Shown: positions 1 through 9,197 of the stretch, piece by piece
Layout: every line of letters starts with the position of its first letter
How positions within the stretch are numbered: position 1 is the first letter of the stretch
NCBI RefSeq assembly: GCF_025398155.2
Contig: NZ_CP104562.2
Span: 4,340,001-4,404,000, forward strand
Length of the DNA: 64,000 bases
Reading direction: 5' to 3'
Source of the DNA: Roseateles amylovorans
GTDB lineage: Bacteria > Pseudomonadota > Gammaproteobacteria > Burkholderiales > Burkholderiaceae_C
Notes under the pieces: model-generated
Told to the model about the DNA's origin: nothing
Seen by the model: only the letters and a program-made list of their open reading frames with translations
Database searches by the model: none
Made by a program: the position numbers and the translations under genes

Positions 1-310
1 GTTGTTGCTGCATCTGCGCCAGGGTCTGGCGCAGTCGATCGAGCTCGCGCTCGCATTCCGTCCGGACCTGCGCATGCAGGCGGCGCAAGGGCTGGAGCGC
101 GGCACGGTCGGCCTCGCTCAGCGTGACCGGATCCAGCGTGCCCAGCCACTGCGCCAGCTCGGCATCCGTCTGCGCCAGGGCCGACCAGTCGTGCGCGGCG
201 CCGGCATGGCGCAAGCGGTCAGACAGGGCCTGCAGCCGCACCAGAAAGCGCGGCGCGGGCACGCGGCTCGCGGCGGTGGGCGACGGATTCCGAGGGGACG
301 AGACCGGCAT
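1..310 (-). CDS. fliT: FliT-like flagellar chaperone, C-terminus cut by window edge
   Basis: Partial gene reading into the window edge; 103 residues are visible and the 3' end is missing. It starts at an ATG 10 nt after the fliS stop, preceded by a GAGG ribosome-binding site. The visible protein begins MPVSSPRNPS and continues as a helical, Gln/Arg/Leu-rich sequence with a likely coiled coil (residues about 70-103). Its position directly after fliS fits FliT, the cytoplasmic export chaperone of the cap protein FliD (LafD in lateral systems). FliT proteins are poorly conserved, so the name rests mainly on gene order. It is the last visible gene of the minus-strand flagellar operon. Confidence 0.55.
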   Translation of the reverse strand, partial: MPVSSPRNPSPTAASRVPAPRFLVRLQALSDRLRHAGAAHDWSALAQTDAELAQWLGTLDPVTLSEADRAALQPLRRLHAQVRTECERELDRLRQTLAQMQQQ

Positions 311-320
311 CGTGGTGTCC

Positions 321-707
321 TCAACCGTGCCGCGACAGCACGCCCTGCCAACCGCCGCGGATCTGGCCGAGCAGGCGACGCACTTCGTCGACGATGCCCG
401 TATCCAGCTCCACACCGGCGCGATAGAGACGCTCGGCGCAGTAGTCGTAGAGCTGCGCCAGGTTGCGCACCACCTCGCCGCCGCTCTCCAGATCCAGCGC
501 GCTGGACAGGCCGTTGATGATGCTGACGCATTTGTCCAGGCTCACCGCCTTGAGCTCATAGCGCCGGGCCTCGATGTGGGCGCGGGCGCGGGCGAGTTCG
601 TCCAGCAGCCCGTCCATCAGCACCAGCACCAGTTGGAGCGGCGAGGCCTGCGCGGTCTGCGCATGCAGATGGACGGTTTGGTAGCTTTGGTAGGCGTCGT
701 GGCTCAT
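321..707 (-). CDS. fliS: Flagellar export chaperone FliS
   Basis: Cytoplasmic chaperone that binds the C-terminus of flagellin before export and prevents premature polymerisation. The 128-residue product has the usual FliS length and opens with a Y-x-S-Y segment (AYQSYQTVHLHAQTA), followed by the helix S-P-L-Q-L-V-L-V-L-M-D-G-L typical of the family, and later INGLSSALDLESGGEVVRNL, the conserved core. It lies 5 nt downstream of fliD and 10 nt upstream of the fliT-like gene on the same strand, so it is co-transcribed with them. The flagellin gene it should serve is not in this window. Confidence 0.9.
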   Translation of the reverse strand: MSHDAYQSYQTVHLHAQTAQASPLQLVLVLMDGLLDELARARAHIEARRYELKAVSLDKCVSIINGLSSALDLESGGEVVRNLAQLYDYCAERLYRAGVELDTGIVDEVRRLLGQIRGGWQGVLSRHG

Positions 708-712
708 CGGAT

Positions 713-2077
713 TCAGGCGGCGATGGAGTCGAACAGGCTGCCGGTGTCGGACAGCTGCGATTGCAGGTTCTGCAATTGGGTGAACTGCTTGAGGTAGCGT
801 TCGTAGGCTTGGCTGTACTGGGTGTCCAGACGCGTCTGGCGCGCCCCGATGCTTTTCTGCTGGGCTTGCACCGTGGCCTGGCGGGTCTTGATCTGGCCGC
901 TGGCGCTGTCGGTCCAGCTGTCCACCAACTTGTCGAAGGCCCCCAGCACGCCGCTGGGCGCGGACAGGGCACTCGATCCCAGCACGTCGTCCAAGGCGGT
1001 GGGCTTGGCGCTGAGGGTCTTGGTCAGCTTGGCGCTGTCCAGGCTCAACTGGCCGTAACGATCGATGTTGACGCCCAGGCTGCGCAGGTTGCTGCCGCCG
1101 TAGTCGGCCCGCAGCATCGTGCTGAGGCGATCACGCAGTGAACGCACGCCGGCATCGCTGGCGAATGCGCCGGCGGTGGCAGTGCCGCCGCCCACGGCGG
1201 TCAGATCGTCCAGCGTCTTCTCGAGCGTGTTGTAGGCATCGATGAAGCTCTGCAGCTTGGCGCTGGTGGCGCTGTCGTCGCGGGCCACCGTCAGGCTGAC
1301 CGGCGCGGCACCCGTGGCCTGCGCCTTCTTCAGGGTCACGGTGACACCTTCGATCGCGGTGAGCGTGTTGCTGGCCTGCTGCAGGCGCACGCCGGCGCCC
1401 TGCGCGCCGAGCCAGACCACCGCGTCCTGCGCGGGCACCAGCTCCTTGCGCTTGGTGATGTCGTCCAGGGCTGTCTTGAGCGGGCCGCTGAGGCCGCTGG
1501 TGTCCAGGGTGAGCTGACCGCCCGCGCCGCTGACGCCCGCGCTGAGCACCAGTTGGGTGGCGCCCCCCACCGTCACCACCATGGCGGTGGCCTGTCCGTT
1601 GGCGGCGGTGTTGATCGCCCGCGCGATCTCGGACTGGGAAAGCGTGCCGTCGCCGTCGGAGTCGGCGCTGGCCAGGTCCACATTGAAACCGCTGCCGTTG
1701 GCCAGTTGCACCGACATGCTGCCCGGGCCGGCCGGCACCGCCGGCAGGTCCTGGAAGGCGACCTGATGGCTGGTGGCCAGTTGCTCGACGAACAGCGGCG
1801 TGCTGGTCGGCTGCGCCTTGCCGGTCGCGGTGGCGGTCAGCACCGTGCTGTCGCTGGGCGTGGCGCTGTACTGGGCCAGGGTCTGACCGGTTCCGGCCTT
1901 GCCAGACAGGGCTGTCAAGGCGGAGTTGAAGGCCGACAGCGCGCTCTGCAGCTTGGTCAGGCCGGTGGCCGTGGCCTGGGCCGAGCGCGACTGTGCATCC
2001 AGCAGGGTCTGCGTGGGCTGCGTGTAGGCGGTGGCCAGGTTGCTGGCCATGGTGTTCGGGTCGAAGCTAGTCGCCAT
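713..2077 (-). CDS. fliD: Flagellar cap protein FliD (hook-associated protein 2)
   Basis: Filament cap protein that is exported and sits at the tip to fold incoming flagellin. The 454-residue protein begins MATSFDPNTMASNLATAYTQ and carries the N-terminal D0 region, an alanine/threonine-rich middle with an EF-hand-like DSDGDGTLSQSE segment (about residue 135), and the C-terminal helices ending SLFDSIAA. I chose the ATG at 2077 rather than an in-frame TTG 15 nt upstream because GGAGGAG lies 6 nt before it. Its start overlaps the fliJ stop by 11 nt, suggesting translational coupling. fliS follows after 5 nt. Confidence 0.88.
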   Translation of the reverse strand: MATSFDPNTMASNLATAYTQPTQTLLDAQSRSAQATATGLTKLQSALSAFNSALTALSGKAGTGQTLAQYSATPSDSTVLTATATGKAQPTSTPLFVEQLATSHQVAFQDLPAVPAGPGSMSVQLANGSGFNVDLASADSDGDGTLSQSEIARAINTAANGQATAMVVTVGGATQLVLSAGVSGAGGQLTLDTSGLSGPLKTALDDITKRKELVPAQDAVVWLGAQGAGVRLQQASNTLTAIEGVTVTLKKAQATGAAPVSLTVARDDSATSAKLQSFIDAYNTLEKTLDDLTAVGGGTATAGAFASDAGVRSLRDRLSTMLRADYGGSNLRSLGVNIDRYGQLSLDSAKLTKTLSAKPTALDDVLGSSALSAPSGVLGAFDKLVDSWTDSASGQIKTRQATVQAQQKSIGARQTRLDTQYSQAYERYLKQFTQLQNLQSQLSDTGSLFDSIAA

Positions 2078-2786
2078 GTCGGGCTCCTCCAAGGGTGTCG
2101 ATGAGACTTCCCTGGACCAAGGCGACCCAAACCGGCTGCGGCTTAAACCCGGTCACCGAGACCGGCGTGGCCTCGGCCGATCGGGTCACGGGAGACCCGG
2201 CGGCGGCTGATGCTGATGCTGATGCGGCTGCGGCGCCCGAGGTCGACGCCCCAGCGGATGAGGCCACCGATGTCGAAGCGACCCGCGCGTTCCACAGCCC
2301 CGGCAGGCCGGTGCAGCGCGAGGCGATCTCGTCCTGACGTTTCTGCTCCTGGCGCTGCGCCTCGCGCCGGGCACCCGCCTCGGCCCGATCGAGCACCAGT
2401 CGAAGCGATTCCTGCCGGCGTGCGGCCGCCAGGGTCTCGGCACGGGCCTGGGCCAGCTCCGCCTGACGTCGGACCAGCTCCTGACGCTGCTGATCCGCCC
2501 AGGCCAGTATCGCCTGCTTGTAGGCCGCGCTGTTCTGCGCGAGCCCGGGCAGTTGCGTCCCCGACAAGGTGGCATGCGCGCCCAAGGCCTCCAGGCGGTC
2601 GACCGTGCCCTGCACCCGTTGGCACAACTGCTGCTGGGCCACCAGTTGCGCCTGGCGGCGATCAAGCTGGAGCTGCTGCAGCTCCACCAGCCGACCCAGC
2701 GGCTGGCGCAGCGAGGCGCCCGAGCCGCCCGAGCCGCCAGAGCCGCCGTATCCGTGGACGTCCTTCGGCCCCTTTGTCGTGCTCAT
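2067..2786 (-). CDS. fliJ: Flagellar export protein FliJ (long C-terminal tail)
   Basis: FliJ is the coiled-coil stalk of the flagellar export ATPase, inserted into the FliI ring. The 239-residue product has a Gly/Ser N-terminus, then about 130 residues of Gln/Arg/Leu/Glu-rich helix with heptad character (LVELQQLQLDRRQAQLVAQ and similar). It ends in an Ala/Ser/Val-rich tail of about 80 residues, making it much longer than the usual ~150 residues. The start ATG overlaps the fliI stop (ATGA). The name relies on size, coiled coil and position between fliI and fliD; sequence identity in this family is low. Confidence 0.72.
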   Translation of the reverse strand: MSTTKGPKDVHGYGGSGGSGGSGASLRQPLGRLVELQQLQLDRRQAQLVAQQQLCQRVQGTVDRLEALGAHATLSGTQLPGLAQNSAAYKQAILAWADQQRQELVRRQAELAQARAETLAAARRQESLRLVLDRAEAGARREAQRQEQKRQDEIASRCTGLPGLWNARVASTSVASSAGASTSGAAAASASASAAAGSPVTRSAEATPVSVTGFKPQPVWVALVQGSLIDTLGGARHGD

Positions 2787-4105
2787 GCCAGCAACTCCCT
2801 CAGCCGCGCCTGCGTCTGGGCCAGCGGCGCGCCTTCATGCGTCCCCTGGTGCAGGAAGGCTTCGATCCGCGGCCACAAGGCCACGGCCCGATCGGTGGCC
2901 GGGTCGGCGCCCGGGACATAGGCACCCAAAGGCATCAATTCCCTCACCTGTTCATAACGCGCCATCAGTTGCTTGAGCGCACGGGCCAGGTCCTGCTGCG
3001 GACGATCGGCCACCAGGGCCATGCAGCGGCTGATGGACTGGGCCACGTCGATCGCCGGATAGTGGCCGCGCTCGGCCAGCGCGCGGGACAGCACGATGTG
3101 CCCGTCCAGGATGGCGCGTGCGGTGTCGACCACCGGATCCTGCTGGTCATCGCCTTCGGCCAGCACGGTGTAGATGGCGCTCATGCTGCCCTCGCCTTCC
3201 CCATTGCCCGCGCTTTCCACCAGTTCGGGCAACAGGCTGAAGACCGACGGCGGATAGCCGCGCGTGGCCGGCGGCTCGCCGAGCGCCAGCGCCACCTCGC
3301 GGCGCGCCATCGCATAGCGGGTCAGCGAATCCACCAGCAGCAGCACATGCTGGCCCTGGTCCCGGTAGTGGGCGGCAATGCTGTGGCACAACTCGGTCGC
3401 CCGCAGCCGCATCAACGGCGATTCATCCGCCGGCGCCACCACCACGACCGCGCGGGCCAGGCCCTCGGCGCCCAGCGACAGGTCGATGAATTCACGCACC
3501 TCGCGGCCGCGCTCGCCGATCAGGCCGACGACCACGACATCCGCCACCGTGTTGCGGGTGATCAGCCCCAGCAGCACGCTCTTGCCCACGCCCGATCCCG
3601 CCATCAAACCCACGCGCTGCCCGCGTCCGAGGGTCAGCAGCCCGTTGATCGCGCGCACGCCCACATCCAGGGGCTGCTGCACCGGCTTCTTGCGCAGCGG
3701 ATTGACCTTGGGCGGCACCAGCTGCAGCGGCAGGTCGCCGCTCAGGCGGCCCAGACCGTCGATCGGCTCCCCGAGACCGTTGACGATGCGACCCAGCCAT
3801 TGCGGTCCGATCATCAGCGTGGAGCGCTCCGGCGCCGGCAGCACTCGCGCGCCGCTGGCCAGGCCGTCTGGCTTCTTGAACGGCATCAGGTAGGCGATCT
3901 GATCGCGAAAGCCGACCACCTGGGCCGCCATCCATTCGGCCGGTCCGCCCTCGCCGCCACCGGTCTCGATGAGGCAGCGTTGACCGGTGCGCAAGGTGCA
4001 GCCGGTGGCTTCCAGCAACAGCCCGGACGCACCGACCAGTCGGCCCGTCGGCGTGGCCACCGGCACATCGCCCAAGGACACCCGCCGCAGCGCATTGCTG
4101 ATCAT
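2783..4105 (-). CDS. fliI: Flagellum-specific ATP synthase FliI
   Basis: Hexameric ATPase of the flagellar type III export apparatus, related to the F1 beta subunit, located at the cytoplasmic membrane with FliH and FliJ. The 440-residue length matches the family. The P-loop GSGVGKS lies near residue 170, the Walker B segment HVLLLVDSLTRYA near residue 255, followed by the conserved REVALALGEPPATRGYPPSV stretch. Start and stop codons overlap fliH and fliJ by 4 nt each, so H-I-J are translated as a coupled unit. Very secure identification. Confidence 0.96.
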   Translation of the reverse strand: MISNALRRVSLGDVPVATPTGRLVGASGLLLEATGCTLRTGQRCLIETGGGEGGPAEWMAAQVVGFRDQIAYLMPFKKPDGLASGARVLPAPERSTLMIGPQWLGRIVNGLGEPIDGLGRLSGDLPLQLVPPKVNPLRKKPVQQPLDVGVRAINGLLTLGRGQRVGLMAGSGVGKSVLLGLITRNTVADVVVVGLIGERGREVREFIDLSLGAEGLARAVVVVAPADESPLMRLRATELCHSIAAHYRDQGQHVLLLVDSLTRYAMARREVALALGEPPATRGYPPSVFSLLPELVESAGNGEGEGSMSAIYTVLAEGDDQQDPVVDTARAILDGHIVLSRALAERGHYPAIDVAQSISRCMALVADRPQQDLARALKQLMARYEQVRELMPLGAYVPGADPATDRAVALWPRIEAFLHQGTHEGAPLAQTQARLRELLA

Positions 4106-4935
4106 GGGCGTTCCCCCTGCAGATCGGCCGCGCCCGTCGACAGGGTCGCCAGCGAATCGAACGACGACGTGTCGTGAGACGCGGGATCTGCGTCGGCGAT
4201 CAGGTCACCCGGCTCGGTGCCGTCCTCGCGGGCGCTTTCGGGAATCAGTTGGCCGCGCACCTGGGTCATGCAGGCCGCCAGGCGCTGGCGGCAGCCGGCA
4301 TCGGCCTCGCGTCCGCCGGCGATGACCCGGCATTCGCCCGCATCCAACGAGGCGTCGGCATGCAGGATCCAGTCCTTGGTCCGCTCAGGGGCAAGCTCCA
4401 GCAGGCGCTCGCGGTCCTCCGGATTCAGGAAGACCTCGACCCCGTCACGGGCCGGTGGCATGGCGGACAGGGTCTCGTCGACCAGGGCCATCAGTTGCGC
4501 CGGACGCAAGGTCAGCTCGGCGCGGATGACCTGACGGGCCACGCGTTCGACCAGCTCGACCACCTCGCGGCGCATCGCGACCTGGTAGTCCTGCTGCAGT
4601 TGGCAGAGATGGGTCAACAAGGTGTCGACGGCGGCGATCGGGCTGGACAACAGCGCGCGCGCATCCTCTCGTCCGGCGACCAGCCCCTGCGCATGGCCGG
4701 CGGCCTGGGCGGCCGAGCGCGCATCGGACTGTCCGGTCTGCAGACCGCTCGCATAGCCTTCTTCATAGCCCTTGGTCAGGCCTTCCTGAAAGCCCTGGGC
4801 CAGGCTGGCCTGCAGCTGCGCACTGGCCTGGGCGGCCTGCGCGCCACTGAGCGCCACCGCGCGCACCAGCGCGTCCGGTCCGCCGTGGCTCAACTGCGCC
4901 AGCGGCGGAAAGCGATGCGGCCGCACCGTCTTCAT
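4102..4935 (-). CDS. fliH: Flagellar assembly protein FliH
   Basis: Regulator and stator-like partner of FliI that docks the ATPase to the C-ring. The 277-residue protein starts MKTVRPHRFPPLAQ at an ATG that overlaps the fliG stop codon (ATGA); in-frame sequence further upstream is only the shadow of fliG. An N-terminal Ala/Gln-rich helix contains Gly-spaced repeats (QGFQEGLTKGYEEGYASGLQ) typical of the FliH GxxxG region. The C-terminal half (REVVELVERVARQVIRAEL onward) matches the conserved FliH/HrpE domain. An acidic tail of about 40 residues follows. Confidence 0.88.
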   Translation of the reverse strand: MKTVRPHRFPPLAQLSHGGPDALVRAVALSGAQAAQASAQLQASLAQGFQEGLTKGYEEGYASGLQTGQSDARSAAQAAGHAQGLVAGREDARALLSSPIAAVDTLLTHLCQLQQDYQVAMRREVVELVERVARQVIRAELTLRPAQLMALVDETLSAMPPARDGVEVFLNPEDRERLLELAPERTKDWILHADASLDAGECRVIAGGREADAGCRQRLAACMTQVRGQLIPESAREDGTEPGDLIADADPASHDTSSFDSLATLSTGAADLQGERP

Positions 4936-5969
4936 TCGACGACCGCCTCGGCAAACAGTTGCACCTGGATCTCGCCCGCATCCACCAGGGCCTTCACCTG
5001 GGTCATGATCTCGGCGCGCGCCTGTTCCACCCGGCTCATCGGCATCGGCCCGCCGCGGCGGATCAGGTCCTCGAAGCTCTGGGCCTGACGGCGCGGCATG
5101 GCGGCCAAGATGGCATCGCGCACGGCCGGCTCGGCGCCCTTGAGCGCCACCGCCCACAGCTCCAGCGGCACCTCTTCGATGAGGCGGGTGAGCGTGGCCT
5201 CGCTCTGACGCGACAGCATGAAGAACTCGTACAGGCTGGTCTCGATCTCGCCCACCACCTGCGGGTCGTGCGCCCGCAGCAGCTCGACCATCTGCTGGCG
5301 CTGGCCGGGCAGCCGGTTGAGGATCTCGGCGACCTGCTTGACGCCTTCGACGGTCGCGCCCTGTTGACCCAATCCGCCCAGGCAACGCTCGACCAACTCG
5401 TCGAGCTCGGCCAGCAGGTCCGCATCCACTTCGGACAGGCGGGCCATCTGCAGCAGCACCTGATCGCGGCCGCCGGCGGGGCCTTCGGGCAAGGCGGCAA
5501 TCACCTCGCTGGCCAGCGCACTGGGCAGGAAGGCCAGGAACACCGCCTGCATGCGGGGATGCTCATGGCTGATCTGCTCCGCCAACCACTTGGGCGAAGC
5601 CCATTGCAGCCGCTGCATCTTGGGACGGATCGCATCGCCATAGATGCTGTTGAGCACGCTGGAGGCGATCTGGCCGCCCAGCGCCAGGTCCAGCGAGCGC
5701 TTCAGGTAGCTGCGCGAGGCGCCGTGGACGCCGCTTTGTTCGCGGTAGTCATCGAAGAAGGTCTGCAGCGCGGTCTTCACCCAGTCGACCTTGATGCCGG
5801 ACAGCCGCGACATCACCTGGGTGACATCCAGCAGTTCCTCGCGCGACAGGCAGCGCAGCACCGCCGCGGCCGGCTCTTCGCCCATGCTCAGCAGCACGAT
5901 GGCGGCACGCTCGACCGGGCTCAGCGACGAGGCGCTGCCGGGCGGAATGAACTCACTCGCTTCGGCCAT
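4932..5969 (-). CDS. fliG: Flagellar motor switch protein FliG
   Basis: C-ring component that carries torque from the stators and joins FliF to FliM. The 345-residue length is canonical. The N-terminal domain has LSPVERAAIVLLSMGEEPAA, the middle domain has HEHPRMQAVFLAFLPS (the EHPQ-type segment), and the C-terminal torque domain has AVRDAILAAMPRRQAQSFED. The last conserved run RVEQARAEIMTQVKAL is also family-like. It overlaps fliF by 17 nt upstream and fliH by 4 nt downstream. Confidence 0.95.
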   Translation of the reverse strand: MAEASEFIPPGSASSLSPVERAAIVLLSMGEEPAAAVLRCLSREELLDVTQVMSRLSGIKVDWVKTALQTFFDDYREQSGVHGASRSYLKRSLDLALGGQIASSVLNSIYGDAIRPKMQRLQWASPKWLAEQISHEHPRMQAVFLAFLPSALASEVIAALPEGPAGGRDQVLLQMARLSEVDADLLAELDELVERCLGGLGQQGATVEGVKQVAEILNRLPGQRQQMVELLRAHDPQVVGEIETSLYEFFMLSRQSEATLTRLIEEVPLELWAVALKGAEPAVRDAILAAMPRRQAQSFEDLIRRGGPMPMSRVEQARAEIMTQVKALVDAGEIQVQLFAEAVVE

Positions 5970-7770
5970 TTTTCTTTTGCACCCATTGCTTGACGACTTC
6001 CGCCACCCGCTCCGGCTCCTTGGCCGCGAGCACCTTCAGGTGGTCCACCAGCACGTCGACCGGAGAGCCCGGCGGCGGCAGTTCAAAGTTCTCCAGCAGC
6101 GTCGACACCGCCGAGCCCGCAGCCGGCCCGGCCAAGGTCGGCCGCGCGGAGGCGCCGTCCAGCGACGCGCCCGCTGCGACGTGACCGGCAGCGGCGCCAC
6201 CGATCGGCTCCAGGGGTGTGAGCTCCGGTCCCTGGCCGCGCCGCTCGTTGCCGGCGTCACCGCGGCCGGCGGTGGCACGGTCGCCGCTGCGGCGCTCCAT
6301 GCCGAGCGCGTGCTGGCCCATGCGCAACAGCGGCCGGGCAATCAGCAGGTAGCCCAGCAAGGCGGCCAGCGCATAGGCCGCCCAACCGCCGAACTCCACC
6401 AGCGTGTCGCGCTGCTGATACCAGGGCTCGGCGATCGGGGCGACCGGGAAGGCCAGCGTGGACACGCTGAGCTTGTCGCCGCGGGTGGTGTCCAAGCCCA
6501 GGCCGCCGCTGAGCAGACGCTCGACCTTCGCGATGTCGTCCGTCGACCAGGTCGTTGCACCGCCGGGCGCTGCGGCGGTGTTGAGCAGCACGGCCACGCT
6601 CAACCGCTCCAGCCGACCGCGGCTCTTCTTCACCTGGGTGATGCTGCGGTCGTAGGCGTATTGGCGGGTCGACGCGTTCTTGCGTGCGGTGTTGCTGTTG
6701 TTGTTGCCGGCGGTGTCGTCCGGGCCCACCTGAGCGGCCGAGGCAGCGGCCGCGGCCATCGCTGCCGGCGGCCGGTTGCTCAGCGAGCCGGGCACGCCCA
6801 AGGCGATGCGTTCGCGTTCCTGCTCTTCGCGCATCGCTTCATTGGTGAGCTTGGGCGCATCGCCGAACTGCTCGCGGGTTTCCTGCACCCGGTCGTTGTT
6901 GACCTCGGCGGTGACGCTGAGCCGGTAGTTCTGATCCCCCAGGACCGGGGCCAGCAGCTCATGCACATTGCGCCGCACTTCGTCCTGCACGCGGCGTTGG
7001 GCTTCGTCGCCCTGGGTGCCGCCCTCGAAGCCTTCGCTCAGGTCCACCCGCGCGGACAGCAGATGACCCGCCTGGTCCACCAGGCTCACCCGCGACGGCT
7101 CCAGATTGGCCACCGAGCCCGCGATCAGGTTGATGGCCGCGGCGATCTGTTCGTGGCTGAGGGTGCGACCGGCCTTGAGCGTGACCATCACCGAGGCCGC
7201 GCTCTTCTGCCCATCGTTCAGCACAAAGGAACTGCTCTTGGCGATGGACAGGTGGACCCGCGCCGATTCGACCGCATCCAGCGCCATCATGCTTTGCGCC
7301 AGCTCGCCTTCCAGGCCGCGGCGGAAGCGGATGTCCTGCACGAACTGGCTCACGCCCAGCGGATCGCTGCGGTCCATCAGCTCCAGCCCGGCCGGCAGCT
7401 TGGCAACGACGCCCTTGGCGGCGAGCAGCATGCGGGCACGGCCCAGCTCCGATTCCGGCACCAGCACCTGGCCGCTGTCGGGATGGAGCCGGTAGGCGAT
7501 GTGCTCCGCGTCCAGCACCGCCAGCACATCGGCCGTCGCCACGCGTTCGCGTTGTCCGAAGACCGGCTTGTAGCCCGCCTGATCGCGCCAGAGCAGGGTG
7601 AGCACCAAGGCGGTCACCACGGCGGCCAGGGCCAGCAGCGGTGCCAGGCCGCGCAGGCCGGCGCCCGCCGCCGGGCCGGCCTTGGCCCAGCCTCCGGACA
7701 AGCCGCCGAGCACGGCTGTCAGCCGCTGGCGCCACGTCGGCGCGGCCGGCAAGGTTTGGATGTCGTTCAT
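5953..7770 (-). CDS. fliF: Flagellar MS-ring protein FliF
   Basis: Forms the membrane-supramembrane ring that nucleates flagellar assembly. The 605-residue protein has a transmembrane helix near residues 45-65 (GLAPLLALAAVVTALVLTLL), the YscJ/FliF secretin-like domain with the characteristic PDSGQVLVPESELGRARMLL region, and a second membrane span near residue 440 (AAYALAALLGYLLIARPLL). Its C-terminal tail (LLENFELPPPGSPVDVLVDH) should contact FliG. It is 19 nt downstream of fliE and overlaps fliG by 17 nt. Confidence 0.95.
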   Translation of the reverse strand: MNDIQTLPAAPTWRQRLTAVLGGLSGGWAKAGPAAGAGLRGLAPLLALAAVVTALVLTLLWRDQAGYKPVFGQRERVATADVLAVLDAEHIAYRLHPDSGQVLVPESELGRARMLLAAKGVVAKLPAGLELMDRSDPLGVSQFVQDIRFRRGLEGELAQSMMALDAVESARVHLSIAKSSSFVLNDGQKSAASVMVTLKAGRTLSHEQIAAAINLIAGSVANLEPSRVSLVDQAGHLLSARVDLSEGFEGGTQGDEAQRRVQDEVRRNVHELLAPVLGDQNYRLSVTAEVNNDRVQETREQFGDAPKLTNEAMREEQERERIALGVPGSLSNRPPAAMAAAAASAAQVGPDDTAGNNNSNTARKNASTRQYAYDRSITQVKKSRGRLERLSVAVLLNTAAAPGGATTWSTDDIAKVERLLSGGLGLDTTRGDKLSVSTLAFPVAPIAEPWYQQRDTLVEFGGWAAYALAALLGYLLIARPLLRMGQHALGMERRSGDRATAGRGDAGNERRGQGPELTPLEPIGGAAAGHVAAGASLDGASARPTLAGPAAGSAVSTLLENFELPPPGSPVDVLVDHLKVLAAKEPERVAEVVKQWVQKKNGRSE

Positions 7771-7789
7771 GCGGCGGGTCCTGTGGGGT

Positions 7790-8143
7790 TCAGAGCTGCA
7801 GCTTGATCAGCTCGTCGACCGCGCCGACCACCTTGTTCCGCACCTGCATCAGCATGGAGAACGACAGGCTGGCCTGCTGGCTCGACAGCATCGCGCCGAC
7901 CAGGTCGTCGCTCTCGCCGCGCTCCACCGCCTCCATGCGGTCGTTGGCCGCCTGCTGACGATCGTCCACCCGGCGCAGCATCTGCTCGAAGCCCATGGAC
8001 GTCGCCTCGGAACCGGAACCGAGGTTATCGCTGGAAGGCGAAATGAGGTTTTGAGCGTCCTGCTGCAGGCGCGAAGCATCCTGCAGCAACAGCGAATCCA
8101 TCGCCGATACCGCCATCGCGGCATTGATTGTCGAGACCGACAT
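7790..8143 (-). CDS. fliE: Flagellar hook-basal body protein FliE
   Basis: Small exported rod-junction protein linking the MS ring to the rod. I chose the ATG at 8143, giving 117 residues beginning MSVSTINAAMAV, because GGGAG lies 7-11 nt upstream; an in-frame ATG 24 nt further upstream has no such site. The C-terminal half (FEQMLRRVDDRQQAAN... LSFSMLMQVRNKVVGAVDEL) is the conserved FliE segment. It is the first gene of the minus-strand operon and faces the long divergent control region. Confidence 0.93.
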   Translation of the reverse strand: MSVSTINAAMAVSAMDSLLLQDASRLQQDAQNLISPSSDNLGSGSEATSMGFEQMLRRVDDRQQAANDRMEAVERGESDDLVGAMLSSQQASLSFSMLMQVRNKVVGAVDELIKLQL

Positions 8144-8184
8144 TCCATTCTCCCGTCTATAAGACACGCCACCATGGGGTGAGC

Positions 8185-8200
8185 TGCCGGAGATATTCCA
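8185..8200 (-). promoter_or_regulatory. Candidate sigma-54 (-24/-12) promoter of the fliE operon
   Basis: On the minus strand the sequence TGGAATATCTCCGGCA has the invariant GG and GC separated by 10 nt, as expected for -24/-12 elements (consensus TGGCAC-N5-TTGCA). Transcription would start near 8174, about 30 nt before the fliE ATG. Only part of the consensus matches, so this is a weak candidate. Sigma-54 control would fit lateral flagellar operons, which are activated by LafK-type regulators. Confidence 0.3.
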
Positions 8201-9094
8201 GAGGTTGCAGGCGGAACCCTGTCGATGATTCAGCCATCGACCCTATTCAATCCCGCCGCATTATCAAGACTGCACGAGATTCAAGACAAAACCCATCACG
8301 AAACAGGTTTCCCACCACAGTTTCGAGCGGTATTACAAAAAGTTTCAGGATGATTCGCTCGGGACGAAGAAATCCCTCACCGGACCCATGCCGTGATTCA
8401 GAGATTCGAGGGTTGACGGCACCGGGGGATGGCCTGTTGCGCAGACAAGCCAAAACCCGCCACCGCCCGGGGGCCGATGGACGTGCGTTAACGCAATCGA
8501 GCGTCAGAGAGGAAGAATTGCTGCTGCATGGGTCAACCGTCCGAGGTCACATCAAGTGTCAGGACGGGCAACGCCCAGGCGAACGCCAAGCAGGTCACAA
8601 CAGGCCCGTGAGGGCCCGGCAGGCAAGTGCCCAGAGGCACGCGTCACGCGCCTCACAGACTCAGGTCTGGCAACCCCGCTATCGTGATTCGGCGGCCCTC
8701 TATAGAGACCCGTCAAATGGTAGACCGGAGGCTTTGCGACCCCGGCTTTCGCTCGGGTGTGCCCTGATGTGTCGGACTGTAGTGGCGGCATCCAGACGCA
8801 ACAAGCGAATGTTTTCAAACGCTGCCACTCAATATTTCGAACCGTGAATTTGTTCACGAACTTTGACATACAGCGCATACCACGGCGCGATCATCGCACC
8901 GCTCCAACCCCGAATCTGAAACAACAGTGATAACGATTGATAAATATGAAACCACAATGCCCGTGCTGGCCAAAGTGGTAAGCCGACGGATTCCTTCCAT
9001 CGCTTAAATCGGTGAATGGGATCCGTAGATCCGCCGGATCCGGCAGCGTGATTTATTGCCGACAACCTCTTGGATCAAATATCCGTCCATTCGC

Positions 9095-9121
9095 CATTCT
9101 GGAAGGACGCTTCCTAGAATG
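9095..9121. promoter_or_regulatory. Inverted repeat upstream of fliM
   Basis: CATTCTGGAAG and CTTCCtAGAATG form an 11-bp inverted repeat around a 4-nt loop, with one unpaired T. It lies about 75 nt before the preferred fliM start in the AT-richer part of the divergent region. It could be an operator for a flagellar regulator or an RNA hairpin in the leader. Function is not established. Confidence 0.4.
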
Positions 9122-9197
9122 AAGTGGTTATGGGACGAATTGTTTGGAATTCCAATCATCCGTCCCATCTGCCATCGGTCCGGATCTGCGCCAGGAA

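Larger units (their letters stand above)
8144..9197. other. Long divergent control region between the two flagellar operons
   Basis: About 1.05 kb without a convincing gene. It is clearly poorer in G+C than the flanking operons, especially 8820-9180. In E. coli Flag-2 and Vibrio lateral clusters the regulator gene lafK lies at this point (from memory); no such gene is visible on either strand. The short open frames here, for example a 78-codon frame at 8829-9065 on the minus strand, lack a ribosome-binding site and match no family I know. The region holds a candidate sigma-54 element (8185-8200) and an inverted repeat (9095-9121). Confidence 0.6.

Noticed and set aside
8829..9065. 78-codon frame on the minus strand in the flagellar divergent region
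   Set aside because: No ribosome-binding site, no recognisable domain, and it lies in the AT-rich control region; more likely chance.
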